Shown one piece after another: positions 43,556 through 54,100 of a stretch of DNA of 64,000 bases; position 1 is the first letter of the stretch, and the number at the start of each line of letters is the position of its first letter. Origin of the DNA: Astropecten irregularis (lineage: Eukaryota > Echinodermata > Asteroidea > Paxillosida > Astropectinidae); NCBI GenBank assembly GCA_963971285.1, contig OZ020244.1, forward strand, positions 6,510,001 through 6,574,000, written 5' to 3'. The position numbers were made by a program, and so were the translations under genes. Below the pieces are notes generated by a model, which was not told the origin of the DNA, did no database searches, and was given only the letters and a program-made list of their open reading frames with translations.

Positions 43556-44461
43556 CTAACAAATGTGTTTCCAGTATTTTCGGGGGATTGGAGCTAATAA
43601 TGTTGATAATGTGGAATGGAGGCCATATGTGAGGCGCCCACTGAACATATGCGTTTCCCTGGTTTGCGTTATGCATAAAAACGGGGGTGTTGGAAATGAA
43701 TGGATTTCTACCTTTGTCTCATGCTCGGCAGGGATTTTGGTGTGGGAGGACGTGCCGATGAAGTCCGTCCGTTTGATTTGATTGATGTGTTGAGGGCCGG
43801 CCTTCAAAATGGTTTTGGAGGTTGCTGCCAAGATTAAATGAAGATGCTGACTAGGAGTTGCGGCCGCAGTGGAAGGCAACGGCATGGATGGTGGCGGTAG
43901 ACGAAGACGGTGGATGTTTAAGCCCGAAATCCGGTTCCGCAAGTCCGAGTGGGCTGCTTTGAAGTCCTGTGGCGTCGTTGCCCATCGCGAATGGGGGTTT
44001 TCCCTACCGTGCGAGGAGACTGTCGTCGGTGGTGGTGGGAAGGCTGGGTGGGTGCAGCCAAAGCTTGTCTTGGTTGCTGCTAGACCAGCAAAGCCGTACG
44101 TACGTGCTTTCTCTCCGCTTCGGATGTGGCGAACAGTAGCAACAGATAAGTTACCGATCCCCGTAATCCGGTGATGTATGAGCTGACGTGGCCGTTGAGG
44201 AGTCTCGCTGTGTATGAACCCCTGTAGGGGCCATGGTAGAAGCGTCCACATCGCGGCCCTGGGTAATGCTAAATCTACCACCAGCTTTGACAGAAACATC
44301 TGATGTGTGTGGACACGATAAGATAATAACCCCTGTAGCTTCCCGCTCATTATGACTGGGTCAACCCGTCCATATAATGGTGTTCTGTTTAGCTGAGCGG
44401 TAAGAGTAGTTGTAGGCCCTATATCACCGCTCACATCCCGGCAACGGCCCCTGTAGGACAT
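43556..44461 (-). pseudogene. 301-codon frame within the DIRS-A array
   Basis: The longest open frame of the window. Its segment ISGLNIHRLRLPPPS is matched by LNLNLHRLRLPPPS in the frame at 45529-46047 (-), the corresponding part of another DIRS-A copy, so it derives from element coding sequence. Position suggests the N-terminal protein of DIRS-A. No domain is recognised. Pro-rich with basic patches. A host gene is unlikely. Confidence 0.45.
44283..44328 (+). mobile_element. 3' tip of the same LINE family
   Basis: gacagaaacatctgatgtgtgtgg and acacgataaga match 43195-43232. Only the last ~45 bp is present, an extreme 5' truncation. Confidence 0.6.
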
Positions 44462-46010
44462 TCTACAATGCCCTATAATTTGGCGACTGCCAGCCGTTCG
44501 TGGTAGCGAGCTGGAGTCGGTGGTATGGTGTGGGAGGGGGAAGTGGAAGGTCGGGACAGTGTCTACTGCACTCAGATGGTTACTACAATATGAAGAGTAC
44601 CACCGAATTCAGGTGGCGGGTTGGCTTCGGAGAGTGCCAGATGTGTAATGGTGGATATGAATCAGATTAGCATAGTACAAAATGCACGTTGCCCATGAGT
44701 TCGCCAATGGCAGACGTTCCGTGCCTAGTCGTTCTCCATGTCACAAAGGAGCTCCCTCTCATGTCCTTCATTCGAGCTAGGCACTACTTCACAGACACCT
44801 AGCTTGACACAAAGATGTCTAGTGGCCCGAAGGCGGGGAATTGGTTCGATGGTAGAAACGAGACGAACGCCATGTGGCTCCAAGCGAATGTGGCCTTCGG
44901 CTGGAGATGATAGTGCCCTGCTCTCTCATAGGCGCAACCAATACCAGGAGATGGGGGGGGGGGGGGGTTAAATGGTACAGTTCAGTAACCATGTACCATA
45001 TGAACCTGTGATAGGCCCAATTGGTTGAGACAGGAGAGCCACCCTAAGAACCGCCGCGTGCAATCGCCACAGCAGACCAGTAGTAATGGATTGTACAAAC
45101 CTACAGCCCGGTGCAGTAGTACATCGGTAGGAGAGAGGGAGCATCCCCGTAGCACCACCATAGGTGGCAATATCCCGTGCAGACATGGGCGAAGGCGCCT
45201 TCGGCAGGCCCGCCAGAGGACAGGTGTCCCTTGTATGATGTCCTGCAAGTCTCCTTTGGTTGGATGTAGGATGAGTTCTTGGAGATCCTCAGGGATCCTC
45301 TAGAGACCTAGGTGGCCCTGAGGTTTGGAGATCCCAAGGGTGTCCTAAACAGTCGTGTTTCCTTTGTCGTGAATCAGGACCGTCTCTCGCTGTCGGGAGC
45401 TATCAGCGCACCCGCTGAGATAACCTTTTTGCCCGATCATGTCAGGCGCCACAGAACCTGTGTTCCCATGGTTTGCGTTCTGCAGGACGCGCTGATGGGG
45501 GTCCGTCCGTTGGATTTGGGCTGGTGTGTTAAGGGTCGACGGGGTGGGATGGTGGGGGAAGACGAAGACGGTGGAGGTTTAAATTAAGGCCTCGGTGTCG
45601 TCGACATCCGATTGGTTCCGCAAGACGAGTAGGCTGATTTGGAGTTCTATGGCATCGTTGCCCTTCGCGAATGGGGGCTATCCCGCGGCGTGCGGTGGTC
45701 CTAGCTGGGTTGGCGCACAATCGGGTTCTTGCCTGCCTCGGTGAAGGTAGCCTAACAGTGGCAAGGATGTACTGGCAAGGTGTACTGTGTAGCCAAACCT
45801 TGTTTTGATGGCTGGTAGCCCCGCAAAGCACCCTATGCTTTCCGCTTCGGAAGTGGCGATAATAGCCACATAGGTAATTGATGGGAACTGGACACCGCTC
45901 GTGATAGCGAGCGGCGGTATGGTGTTGGTGAAGGGACGCACACCGTCTGGGGAAGGTATGAACTAGTAGACACAAGACACAAGACACAACCCACACAACA
46001 GGTCGGGTGA

Positions 46011-46497
46011 GTGTGTAGGCACTGATTGGGGCTTTTTTCTTCGACACGGTATGCCCGATATTCGTAGCGGGTTCGGGTGTTCAACTGGTTTTTCAAAAAA
46101 AGAGGCTGTAAAGAAGCATGACAAGGCGGTATTCTTCGTCGCTTCGGGTAGCGAGCGTTCTCCCTCCGCTCAGGTATCGAAGTACCCCCCGGCCGTAGGC
46201 CTCTTCGAGCTCATATCCGGATTTCCTTTGGATATTACCGCTCGCATTAGGTTTTTTTCGGCGTCTCATTGAGGGATCGCGTACCGCAATGACGTTAGTG
46301 GAGGTCCATGGCACCTGTAGGATGTACAGAAAAAGAGAGAGAAAAATACCAAAGAAATGCACAAGAAAAATTCCGTTCTATTGGTAACGGTTAATCAAGA
46401 TTAGAGCTATAAGAAGGGGTGTAATCAAGTCAAAATGAGTAGCGTGGAAACGGAACTTTGAAAATCGAAAGAACCCAGAGGGACACGTCCGTTCCAT

Positions 46498-46528
<31 letters not shown>

Positions 46529-47999
46529 AGGGGACAGGACGAATATGGCTACGACTATGACGGTATGCACAGTGGGGATGTTAGGATGCACCACAGCCTT
46601 TTCAGCGGATAGAGAAAGAGTGCTTGCGAGTCTCTTTAGGTTTAAAAAAATAACTGATCATAACGCAATGAGATGGACTTTTAAACACTTACTTATGTGT
46701 GCAATTAAAGAAAAGGTACAGTAAAGGATTTAGAACCCAAACAGAGTTCACAGATACGTATAACTTCCATGGTATGAATATGGTGCTGATAGAAACATAC
46801 TGTTAAAGTATTTTCAAAGGAATTACTTTTTTTTCCCCACAAATAACAAATTTATTTTAGTAAGAAAAATTGAGCTGGATTTGGGGTAGTTTCTCGCTAC
46901 TAAATAAATTACGTCTACTTTGGTACAATACCGAAACAGAAATCTGCACAGACCTACCTAGATCAAAACGGTAAAAATAATTTCTTTTAAATGTCAGTTT
47001 TCTGGGAAACGATATGGGACTGAAAAATTAACAGATGCATTTTACTTCCATGATATTATATCACAAAATCTGCATTTCTTTGACAAAATCCTTTACCTTA
47101 AACATTAAGTAGTTTTTAAAACTCAGAAAATCAGAATAAATCAGAACACAACTCAAGATATAATTTGCAATACTTTGTCAAATATCGAAGTTCTTTTAAA
47201 CAATATCACAAAGGAGGCCATCGCCGCTCCCGCAAGTATGAATATCCAATTTCGACTTATCTTGTGAAGATTCTCTGCTTCAAGGATCAAATCTGGGGGC
47301 AAACTCATGTCGTAGCAGACAGCCTGCAGAAAAGAACGAATTTGTAACTATTTACAAAGGGTTCCGATTTGACTCATACAAATTGGCAAAAATGGAAAGC
47401 ACAATCATCATTAAAATTGTATTGTCAGATTTACAGGCAGTGAATCGCGGCTGCCTTCACAAGAATGAAGTGATCATTGGTTGTTCATATTGTCCTGTTA
47501 TGGTTTCCCATGGAATTTTGAACATTTAAAATTTTCCATTATTTTGAAAATGTGACATAACTGCAACAATCCATCCGACAATTTTTCCTGTGCCCTTTAT
47601 AGTCAAGCACTCTAGGTTTTCCATAAAACTCACACAGCAGCCCTGAATTGTTTTTTGCCTGCCCACAAGAAGAAGCAATAATAAAGTCCTTAAAGATACA
47701 ATACATGATGGGTAAAGGTCACAAGACAGCACTCATACTTTGTCTGATCAAACATGTACATGAAATAATAAACCTGTGAAAATTTGAGCTCAATCAGACA
47801 TCCGAGTCACGAGAAAATAGCGAGTCCATTTTCTATCTCAAACTCCATAATATTTTTTTGGAATAAAAAAAACACAAAAAAACGCAGAATCACTTTGTAA
47901 CATTTGTGTTTGAAGTTTTCTGTACTTTCGATTCCTGTGATTTTTGTTTATTTTAAGATAATATTGCTCGACAGACCTGACAGAAAACTAGGCAGTACT
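46011..47999. other. Mostly unassigned; contains a short DIRS-A tail fragment
   Basis: 46535-46625 (gacgaatatggctacgacta...ttttcagcgg) resembles 3000-3080 of DIRS-A in + orientation, next to a (GT)n/G run (46499-46530). The frame at 46051-46272 has no known domain. 46630-48000 is AT-rich without recognised features; a 5' LTR of the following BEL/Pao element could lie here but is not identified. Confidence 0.4.
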
Positions 48000-50850
48000 T
48001 CCAGATCCCACACGAACAACTCTGTCAAGAAGGAGAAGATAATGCTTCGTGAAAAGGAGGCAAACACTTGAGGGCCAAGTTGGCATTTGTTGAAGAAAAA
48101 CGACGCCTCATAATGGAAAAACTAGAGGGGGAAAGAGAAGGATGTTTGCAGAAACGGCACAACAAATGGCACGATTAGACCGGAGAGGAAAGGCTTAAAC
48201 AATGAAACATATGTCTACATTTCAACATATGAAACCCCTTGATGTCGACCACCAAGGTGAAATACCTGAAATCAGTTTGTGTCGGGAAGACCGAAAGAAG
48301 TGGTCGAGCACTATTTTGCTGATAGGAACAAAATGCTTTGATCTCAAAGCCAGAGATCTACTGAAACTAAGATATGCTAACAGCAGCGTAATTGGAACTG
48401 CTTTCCTAAACAAGCTGGAGAAATAGCCGGAGTTAGTTAGTTTTCGGAGTTCACACGAAAGGCGTCAGACATATACCCGAGTTGGGGATTTTGTTAAAGG
48501 CCAGAGAAAACCAGTGACCAAGTGGCCAAAGTTCTCCATCCCACCACACTAAGAAAGCAGTCATTCGCAACGACGAACGACGATTCCTGTCTCAACTGCA
48601 ACAAGCAACATCGCCCAGAGGACTGCCGGAACTTGACGAGGAAGTCCTTTTCTGATCGCAAGATTTTGTTTTACAGGCATCGATTATGCATGGGATGTGG
48701 AGAAAGCACTGCACATTGCACAGATTGCAACAACAAAAAGACATGCAAGTGCTCACCTGTGCAAGTGCAAGTCTTCACAGGGCTAAACCTTTGGCGGAGC
48801 CTCGGGCCCAGTTACACTCCAGGCACATCCAATTCACCAGAGCCAAAGGAAGTGGTGACGGTCCCAGCCAAACCAGAGGAAGGGACAATAGTCCGTTCAG
48901 CCAGTGATCACAGCTAGGAATCTCTCAATACGTTTTGGATGACCAATCCAATAGCTACTTTGTTGCAGTAAGTCTCTGCAACAAGCTGGATCTTCAGGGC
49001 TCAACGACTCAGCTACTCCCGACAACTATGCATGCATGCATATTGGCAAGCGTATAGCTGGGTGTTGAGCTGCTTGACGTTAACAGAGAGAATGTCATCA
49101 AACTTCCCGTGTGATATTCACGTGAAGCTGTACCTGCCAGGCAATCCCAGATTCCAAAGTCAGAGGTGGTGAAGCACTGGAACCATCTCGAATGCATCAC
49201 AGACAGAATGATGCCATATGACTCCAGCCTCGAGATATCCCTACTGATTGGAAGCAATTGTTCCAGCATAGTGCGCCCAGCAATAGTGTCCAGAGAAATA
49301 GTTGCTGCTGGAGAAGATAAGCCTTATTGGCAAAGGTCTCTACTTGGATGGGGAGTAATTGGAAAGAGTATGCAGATCACCAGCGGATGACAAAGTGGGC
49401 ATCTGCGATAAGACTTTGTGTACGGTACCAAGGTCCTCAATGCAGAGCGGGTACTTGAAGTTATGGAATCCGACTAGCGTCAAGGGCAAGCCCTTCTCGG
49501 CAGATGACTCCCGGTTCACAAGTGTCTTGGAGACGGGTATTAAGAAGAGATCAGAACAGAGAGCTTGCCGTGAAACGATGGAACATTAGAAAGCTCGCAT
49601 CAAGTTTCTGGAAGACAAGAATTCATGTCGCAGGTGGTCGCAGATTGTTCCAGTCGATCGTCTCCATGTCCAAGATAGCAAGGTGAACTAGGTTACTACT
49701 ACTACTACTACTATGTCGGGACCGCCAGAAAGGCGTCACGAGCCAAACAACGAATCATCTCCCTCCATACATCCCGATCCAGCATGCAGGAGCGCGCGCA
49801 GCTCTTCGGCACTGGTGAGGCCCGTATCTTTCTTGAGCTGGTCCATGAAGGTGAGATGCCTCCTTCCCCGAGTGGAATAGCCTTGCTTTGGCTCCCACAA
49901 GATGGTCGTGCAGGCAGACAGCAGACATGCCGGACACAGTGTCCAGCGAGCTTCAGAAAGAAAAGAACTAGGTTCCTTCTTGTAATAACCATTACAAGCA
50001 GCCAGGGAGACTCCGTGTTGTTTTTTATTGCTCAGCACGGTATGCAGGCGCCTTTAATGACCCGAGGACAGAGCCAAAGGTCTGAATGAGTAGATCTCAA
50101 GCTTGACCCATAGAAAGTGACCTTTCAGTTTCTGACAGAGCTCCGAGATCATCCGTTCACAAAGCGATGCGACGTATCCTATCAACATGGCTATGCAAGG
50201 GGAAGCGAATTCTACATTCTACTCCGAGAGTCCTCCTAAGTGGGAACCGAATGAAGGCATGTATGCACATTGAGCAACTCAAAATCAAGCGATGTTACAA
50301 GCCCGACAACTTTGGTTGTGTAGAGCTCGTCCAGCTCTATCATTTCTCTGATAGAAGAAGGATACGGCCAGTGTTCATATCTTCGTCTGTTGATATGAAG
50401 ATCATTGTTCCTTTGTGATGGGAAAAGCCAGAGACACACCACTAAAGCATGTAACAATCTCCAGGCTCGAGTAAGCTGCGGGTACAAATCTCAGTGCGGA
50501 CTAGTGGGTTCCTGCGCCCAGAATTGTCCTATGACCGACAGCAGAATTGTACTTGGATATGTCCCAATGATGTAAAAAGATTCCACGTGGCCAACCGAGT
50601 CCAGCAAATACGCAACTCATCAGATCCCAGCTCATGGCATTATGTGGAAACAAGCATCACGTGGAATAACTGCAAATCAATTAGTTGAGACGTCTCGCTT
50701 GGCTGGCTGTCAAGACACGGACCCACCCAAATCACCCAAATGGCAGCGCCTACATTGGACGATACTGACCAATGTAGGGCGAGTTGCAGTTTTATCCACC
50801 CGCCCAAAGACTGCAAACGACCAGTTCCCGAATCATTTTGAGTCCCGACT
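48000..50850 (+). mobile_element. BEL/Pao retrotransposon 1 (gag to RNase H), degenerate
   Basis: Gag remnants at 48000-48480 lead into a 131-codon frame (48522-48917) with two zinc-knuckle-like modules: CLNCNKQHRPEDC and CMGCGESTAHCTDC. 48920-49400 carries the Pao protease/RT start: VLDDQSNSYFVAVSL, HWNHLECITDRMMP, ISLLIGSNCSSI, LGWGVIG. After a LINE insertion, 50167-50420 has IEQLKIKRCYKPDNFGCVE and LYHFSD (RT end to RNase H). 50440-50700 has KHVTISRLE-like, ANRVQQIRNSSDPSSWHYVE and ASRGITANQLVE. The integrase is missing or cut off. Stops throughout. Boundaries approximate. Confidence 0.75.
49695..50050 (-). mobile_element. LINE 3' end with (GTA)n tail, inserted in BEL/Pao 1
   Basis: On the minus strand it reads RGRRHLTFMDQLKKDTGLTS, AEELRALLH and, after a shift, DRDVWREMIRCLARDAFLA, the C-terminal end typical of several animal LINEs, followed by stop and a (gta)n tail (actactactactactacta at 49697-49713 on the + strand). 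BEL/Pao coding similarity breaks off and resumes around it. It is 5'-truncated. Confidence 0.7.
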
Positions 50851-52044
50851 TGATTCTCCGCATGGCAATCGGGCCAAAAGAGCCATTGCAACCTGCTTGA
50901 GGTACAAAAGCGAGACTTCGCCAAGGCAAAGTTGATGGAGAGCATAAACCTCCAGTGCTTGAGCTTCATCGACATTGCTGAGAAGGGTGCATCACATCAA
51001 GAACATTGGCAACAGAGTTCCAACCATCGATAACGTCATGCAATTTGTGAGAACCTCAAAACAGGCAAGCTTGTTTGAAAGGAATCGGAAGAAGGGTTTC
51101 ACAAGAGCTCAGGCCGAAAGACAAGTTGAGACCCCAACCAGGGCCATCAGGTGATCCTACCCAGACAGGATGCTACACCAGCAGACACCAGGACGACTTC
51201 AGGGGACAGACAGGCACGTCTGTGTGCTTATTGTAACCAGAGTCACTACGGCTGGAAGTCACTACGGGTGAACGACAGATACAGATTGATACAAGCGTCT
51301 CATTTGCATCATGCAGAAGACGGGCAGTTTGCACTATTTAAGGATGTGGACGTGAGCACACTAAGTTCCTCCACCTGCTTCGTACGAGGAGTGACGATTC
51401 TCCTCAAGCCAACAGTAGTCCCAGTCCACTTGTTTCTCGGCCGACAAACCGCACGACTCCAACTGAATCAGTCACCAACTGACGACATCAAGTGCTTCAT
51501 CCCACGTGACACGTAGCGCCACTGGGGCCGGCGCCAGTAAAGTGGTCCTTCCCAACCGTTCCAGTGAAGGTGCGAGAACATGGAGGCAATAATCACATGC
51601 ATTTTTGGACTGGTTCGACGCAGAGCTTCTGCTCTGAAGGCACGAAAAGATGAGGGTGACAACCCTTGAAAATCACGACACTCCACGTAAGTTCCGAGTG
51701 CCTTGTGACCCAGAAAAGAGTTGACCAGATAGCCGCATCTGCATGAAATCCATTTGCCTGATCAGCATCGAACCAGAGAAGTTCACCTGCTCGTTGGGCA
51801 AGATATAATCCAGTAAACTTTGACACCAAAGGAAGTTCGTGAAGGTAGCCCAGGGACACCCTATGCTGTCAGGTCTATCCTTGGCTGGGCTTTGAATGGA
51901 CCGATTGGAAATGGACAGATAAAACATGACTTCACACTTCACAGATAGACGACCTCTAGGCCTAGTTGGAAGGGAGATATATGACGGAAATAATGAGCCA
52001 CCCATGTCTATCATCGGAAGGTAGTTTCCATGTGGGAACAGTCT

Positions 52045-52113
52045 AAACTTTACGCAGTTACGTAAGTCCACTTATTTGTGGCGTAAGTGGACTTACGCAA
52101 CTGCGTAAAGTTT
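52045..52113. repeat. 69-bp hairpin with 30-bp arms
   Basis: The left arm aaactttacgcagttacgta... (52045-52074) and the complement of the right arm (52084-52113) differ at one position, with a 9-base loop. It lies between BEL/Pao 2 protease and RT coding blocks and is not part of the protein. Confidence 0.85.
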
Positions 52114-53262
52114 CGGGAAATCGGCCAATTGAGTCTGCTGGGTAAACGTTTGTCACGAGACTCTGACATGAAGGACAATGTATACCGCCGGCATGTCTGA
52201 CCTACTCGCTAAGGGCTATGCAGAGGAGGTACCAGAACAGGAGTTGGACAAGTCTGACGGAGGTATTTGCCACACCACATCATGATTCATCCAAGAAAAC
52301 TTGGTAAAGTGCGTATCGTATTCGATTGCTCGTTGAAGTAGTCCGGCACATCGGTGATTGACAACGTACACCAAGGCCCAGACTTGACCAACCAACTCGT
52401 TGGAGTTCTCCTTCGGTTTCGTCAAGAAACCATTGCACAATATTGAAGGAATGTTCCAACTAGGTGCGAGTGAATAAGACAGTTTGGAGAGGTCACATCT
52501 GCACAACTTTACCATTTCTCTGACGCTTCGGAGAAAAGGGTATGATGCAGCAACATATCTGCGAATGCAAGACTTAGTGGCCAGGCGCACTGTCAGCTAG
52601 TCATGGCCAAAGGGAGGCTTGCACCGAATCAAGACGACAACCATTCCACGTCTGGATCTCTCAGCAACCGTCGTTGTCAGTCAAGCGGACGAGCTAGCTC
52701 GTCAGCATTTGTCGATGCCCCTGGAGGAATCCATGTATCAGAATCTTCAGAATCAGGAGAGCGCTACCAAAGACGCCACTCTGAAGTCAAGCAGCTATTC
52801 GCAAGCTCTACTGCATTGCTCTCCATCACGATTCAGCGATGGCATAATAATTCCTGTTGGAGGACGTCTTGCAGACTCACTGACGAGTGAAGCAAAACAC
52901 CCCTGATTGCTACCGGCGAAACATTAAGTCATCCCCCTGATTGTGAGACACTACCATGATATGTGGTTATTCTTCGTCAAAAGGATATTCCGTGGGTCTT
53001 TAATCCGTCAGCCGCATCACACTTTGGAGGCGTCTCTGGGAACGCCAAATGAGGATTGTTCGCTCGGTCTTGAATGGTCTTATCGGGCAACAGACACTCG
53101 ATGACGTAGGCTGCATACCCTGATTCGCATAGTCGAGAGCATTGTAAACTGTCGCCCAATCACCAAAGCTGACGACCCAGAGCCGTTGACACCCAACCAC
53201 CTCCTGCTTCTCCGTGTAGGCCCCCAGTTACCCCCAGGAGAGTTCACGAAGCAGGACCTCTT

Positions 53263-53440
53263 AGAAGCGCCGGGCCGTATGCATAGAAATTGGGCCGTAT
53301 GCATAGAAAGTAGCAACAAGCAAATTGCTTGTCAGGCAAAAGATGAAGATCAGTATGCATAAACTTTTGCTTCCGCTTAAACCTAAACGTAAGCATACGG
53401 ATTCAAGTAAAAGGCCTAGCACAAGCAATTTCTAGATCTG
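53263..53440. repeat. Small inserted repeat with gccgtatgcatagaaa motifs
   Basis: gggccgtatgcatagaaa occurs twice in tandem (about 53272 and 53293). Complementary fragments (gcatacgg, aagcaatttcta) follow at 53390-53435, near the point where BEL/Pao 2 integrase coding stops. Possibly a MITE; boundaries uncertain. Confidence 0.4.
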
Positions 53441-53600
53441 GTACGAGAACTCGCCTCGGTCACTGACGTCTATCCAGGCAAAGATAGCAGAGTCAGGAGC
53501 GTCCCACAGATAAGCTCCGTCTTCTTGAGGAAGAGGATATGGGACAGTAGAGCAGACCGCTTCCAGGAACCAATGAACGCTTCACACTTTCAGACATTTT

Positions 53601-54100
53601 CATTTGACTGTTCAGATATTTTTCTCGCTTTTGTTTATGTTTGATAATTCCTTTATAAGGTCATTAGGGGCCGGGATGTTGCGGACAAAACATCCTAAAG
53701 TAGGAGTCTCTTTATGGACACAGTAGTTTTGTCTATAGAGGACGTTCACGACATTGCCAAATCAATCTATAATGGTTCACTAGCCTGACCTTATGACAAT
53801 CATTTCCGATATGTAAAATTACCTCAGCTCAGCAAAGTCAGTGTTTTCTTTTATTGCCTCGGGAATAAAAGGCAATAATCGTCTAAGTTAAGTTGTTTTA
53901 TATCAATCAAATAAGTATCACTTTCATTGAAAAGTGATGACTTTAAATGACTTTAAAATTCAGTCAGTTTCCCTTGTGGTTATTTGATTATTATAAGTAT
54001 TATTTTTTGTCGGTAATTCCGTGTCCGACTTTTGGGCAACCTCGTTTTTATGTAGGATACACATGTGATGTTTAAGTTAACATGTATGTAATTATGGTGT
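53601..54100. other. Possible BEL LTR and a solo SINE-tail motif
   Basis: 53676-53880 is a candidate LTR by position only. 53961-53985 repeats cagtcagtttcccttgtggt, the tail motif of the SINEs at 35 and 39 kb, here without a tRNA-like head. Confidence 0.4.

Larger units (their letters stand above)
41005..46010 (-). mobile_element. Rearranged DIRS-A array, minus strand
   Basis: Segments matching the DIRS-A copy at 240-3178 appear here inverted, some several times. 41013-41300 equals the complement of about 2845-3110 (internal complementary region and 3' end). 41370-41640, 42380-42440 and 44820-44950 match the complement of about 2130-2460. 41820-41930, 43238-43350 and 45125-45245 match the complement of about 1745-1880. 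Internal-complementary-region pieces (cagtgtctactgcactcaga) recur at 42248 and 44558. 45945-46010 is the terminal repeat at the element's 5' end. This implies at least three partial copies stacked in one orientation, with a LINE fragment inserted. No complete frame remains. Confidence 0.75.
50851..53600 (+). mobile_element. BEL/Pao retrotransposon 2 (gag fragment to integrase), degenerate
   Basis: A second family member directly follows the first. 51150-51516 holds a gag tail with LCAYCNQSHYG. 51740-51920 encodes IHLPDQHRTREVHLLVGQDI and GTPYAVRSILGWALNGPIG, the protease-to-RT start. 52270-52420 gives RKLGKVRIVFDCS and VHQGPDLTNQLVGVLLRFRQ (RT). 52490-52700 gives LYHFSDASEK and TTTIPRLDLSATVVVSQADE (RNase H). 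52860-52900 gives GGRLADSLTSEAKHP and 52975-53265 the integrase core and tail (WVFNPSAASHFGGV, ESIVNCRPIT, LTPNHLLLLR). About half of RT is deleted near 52430. A BEL LTR may follow at about 53680 (tgttgcggac...) but has no partner. Confidence 0.8.

Noticed and set aside
43556-44461. Longest open frame of the window (301 codons, minus) as a host gene
   Set aside because: It lies inside the DIRS-A array, and part of it is repeated in the corresponding place of another copy; most likely element-derived.
53676-53880. BEL/Pao 3' LTR
   Set aside because: Position is right and it begins with tg, but no second copy was found in the window, so it is mentioned only as a possibility.
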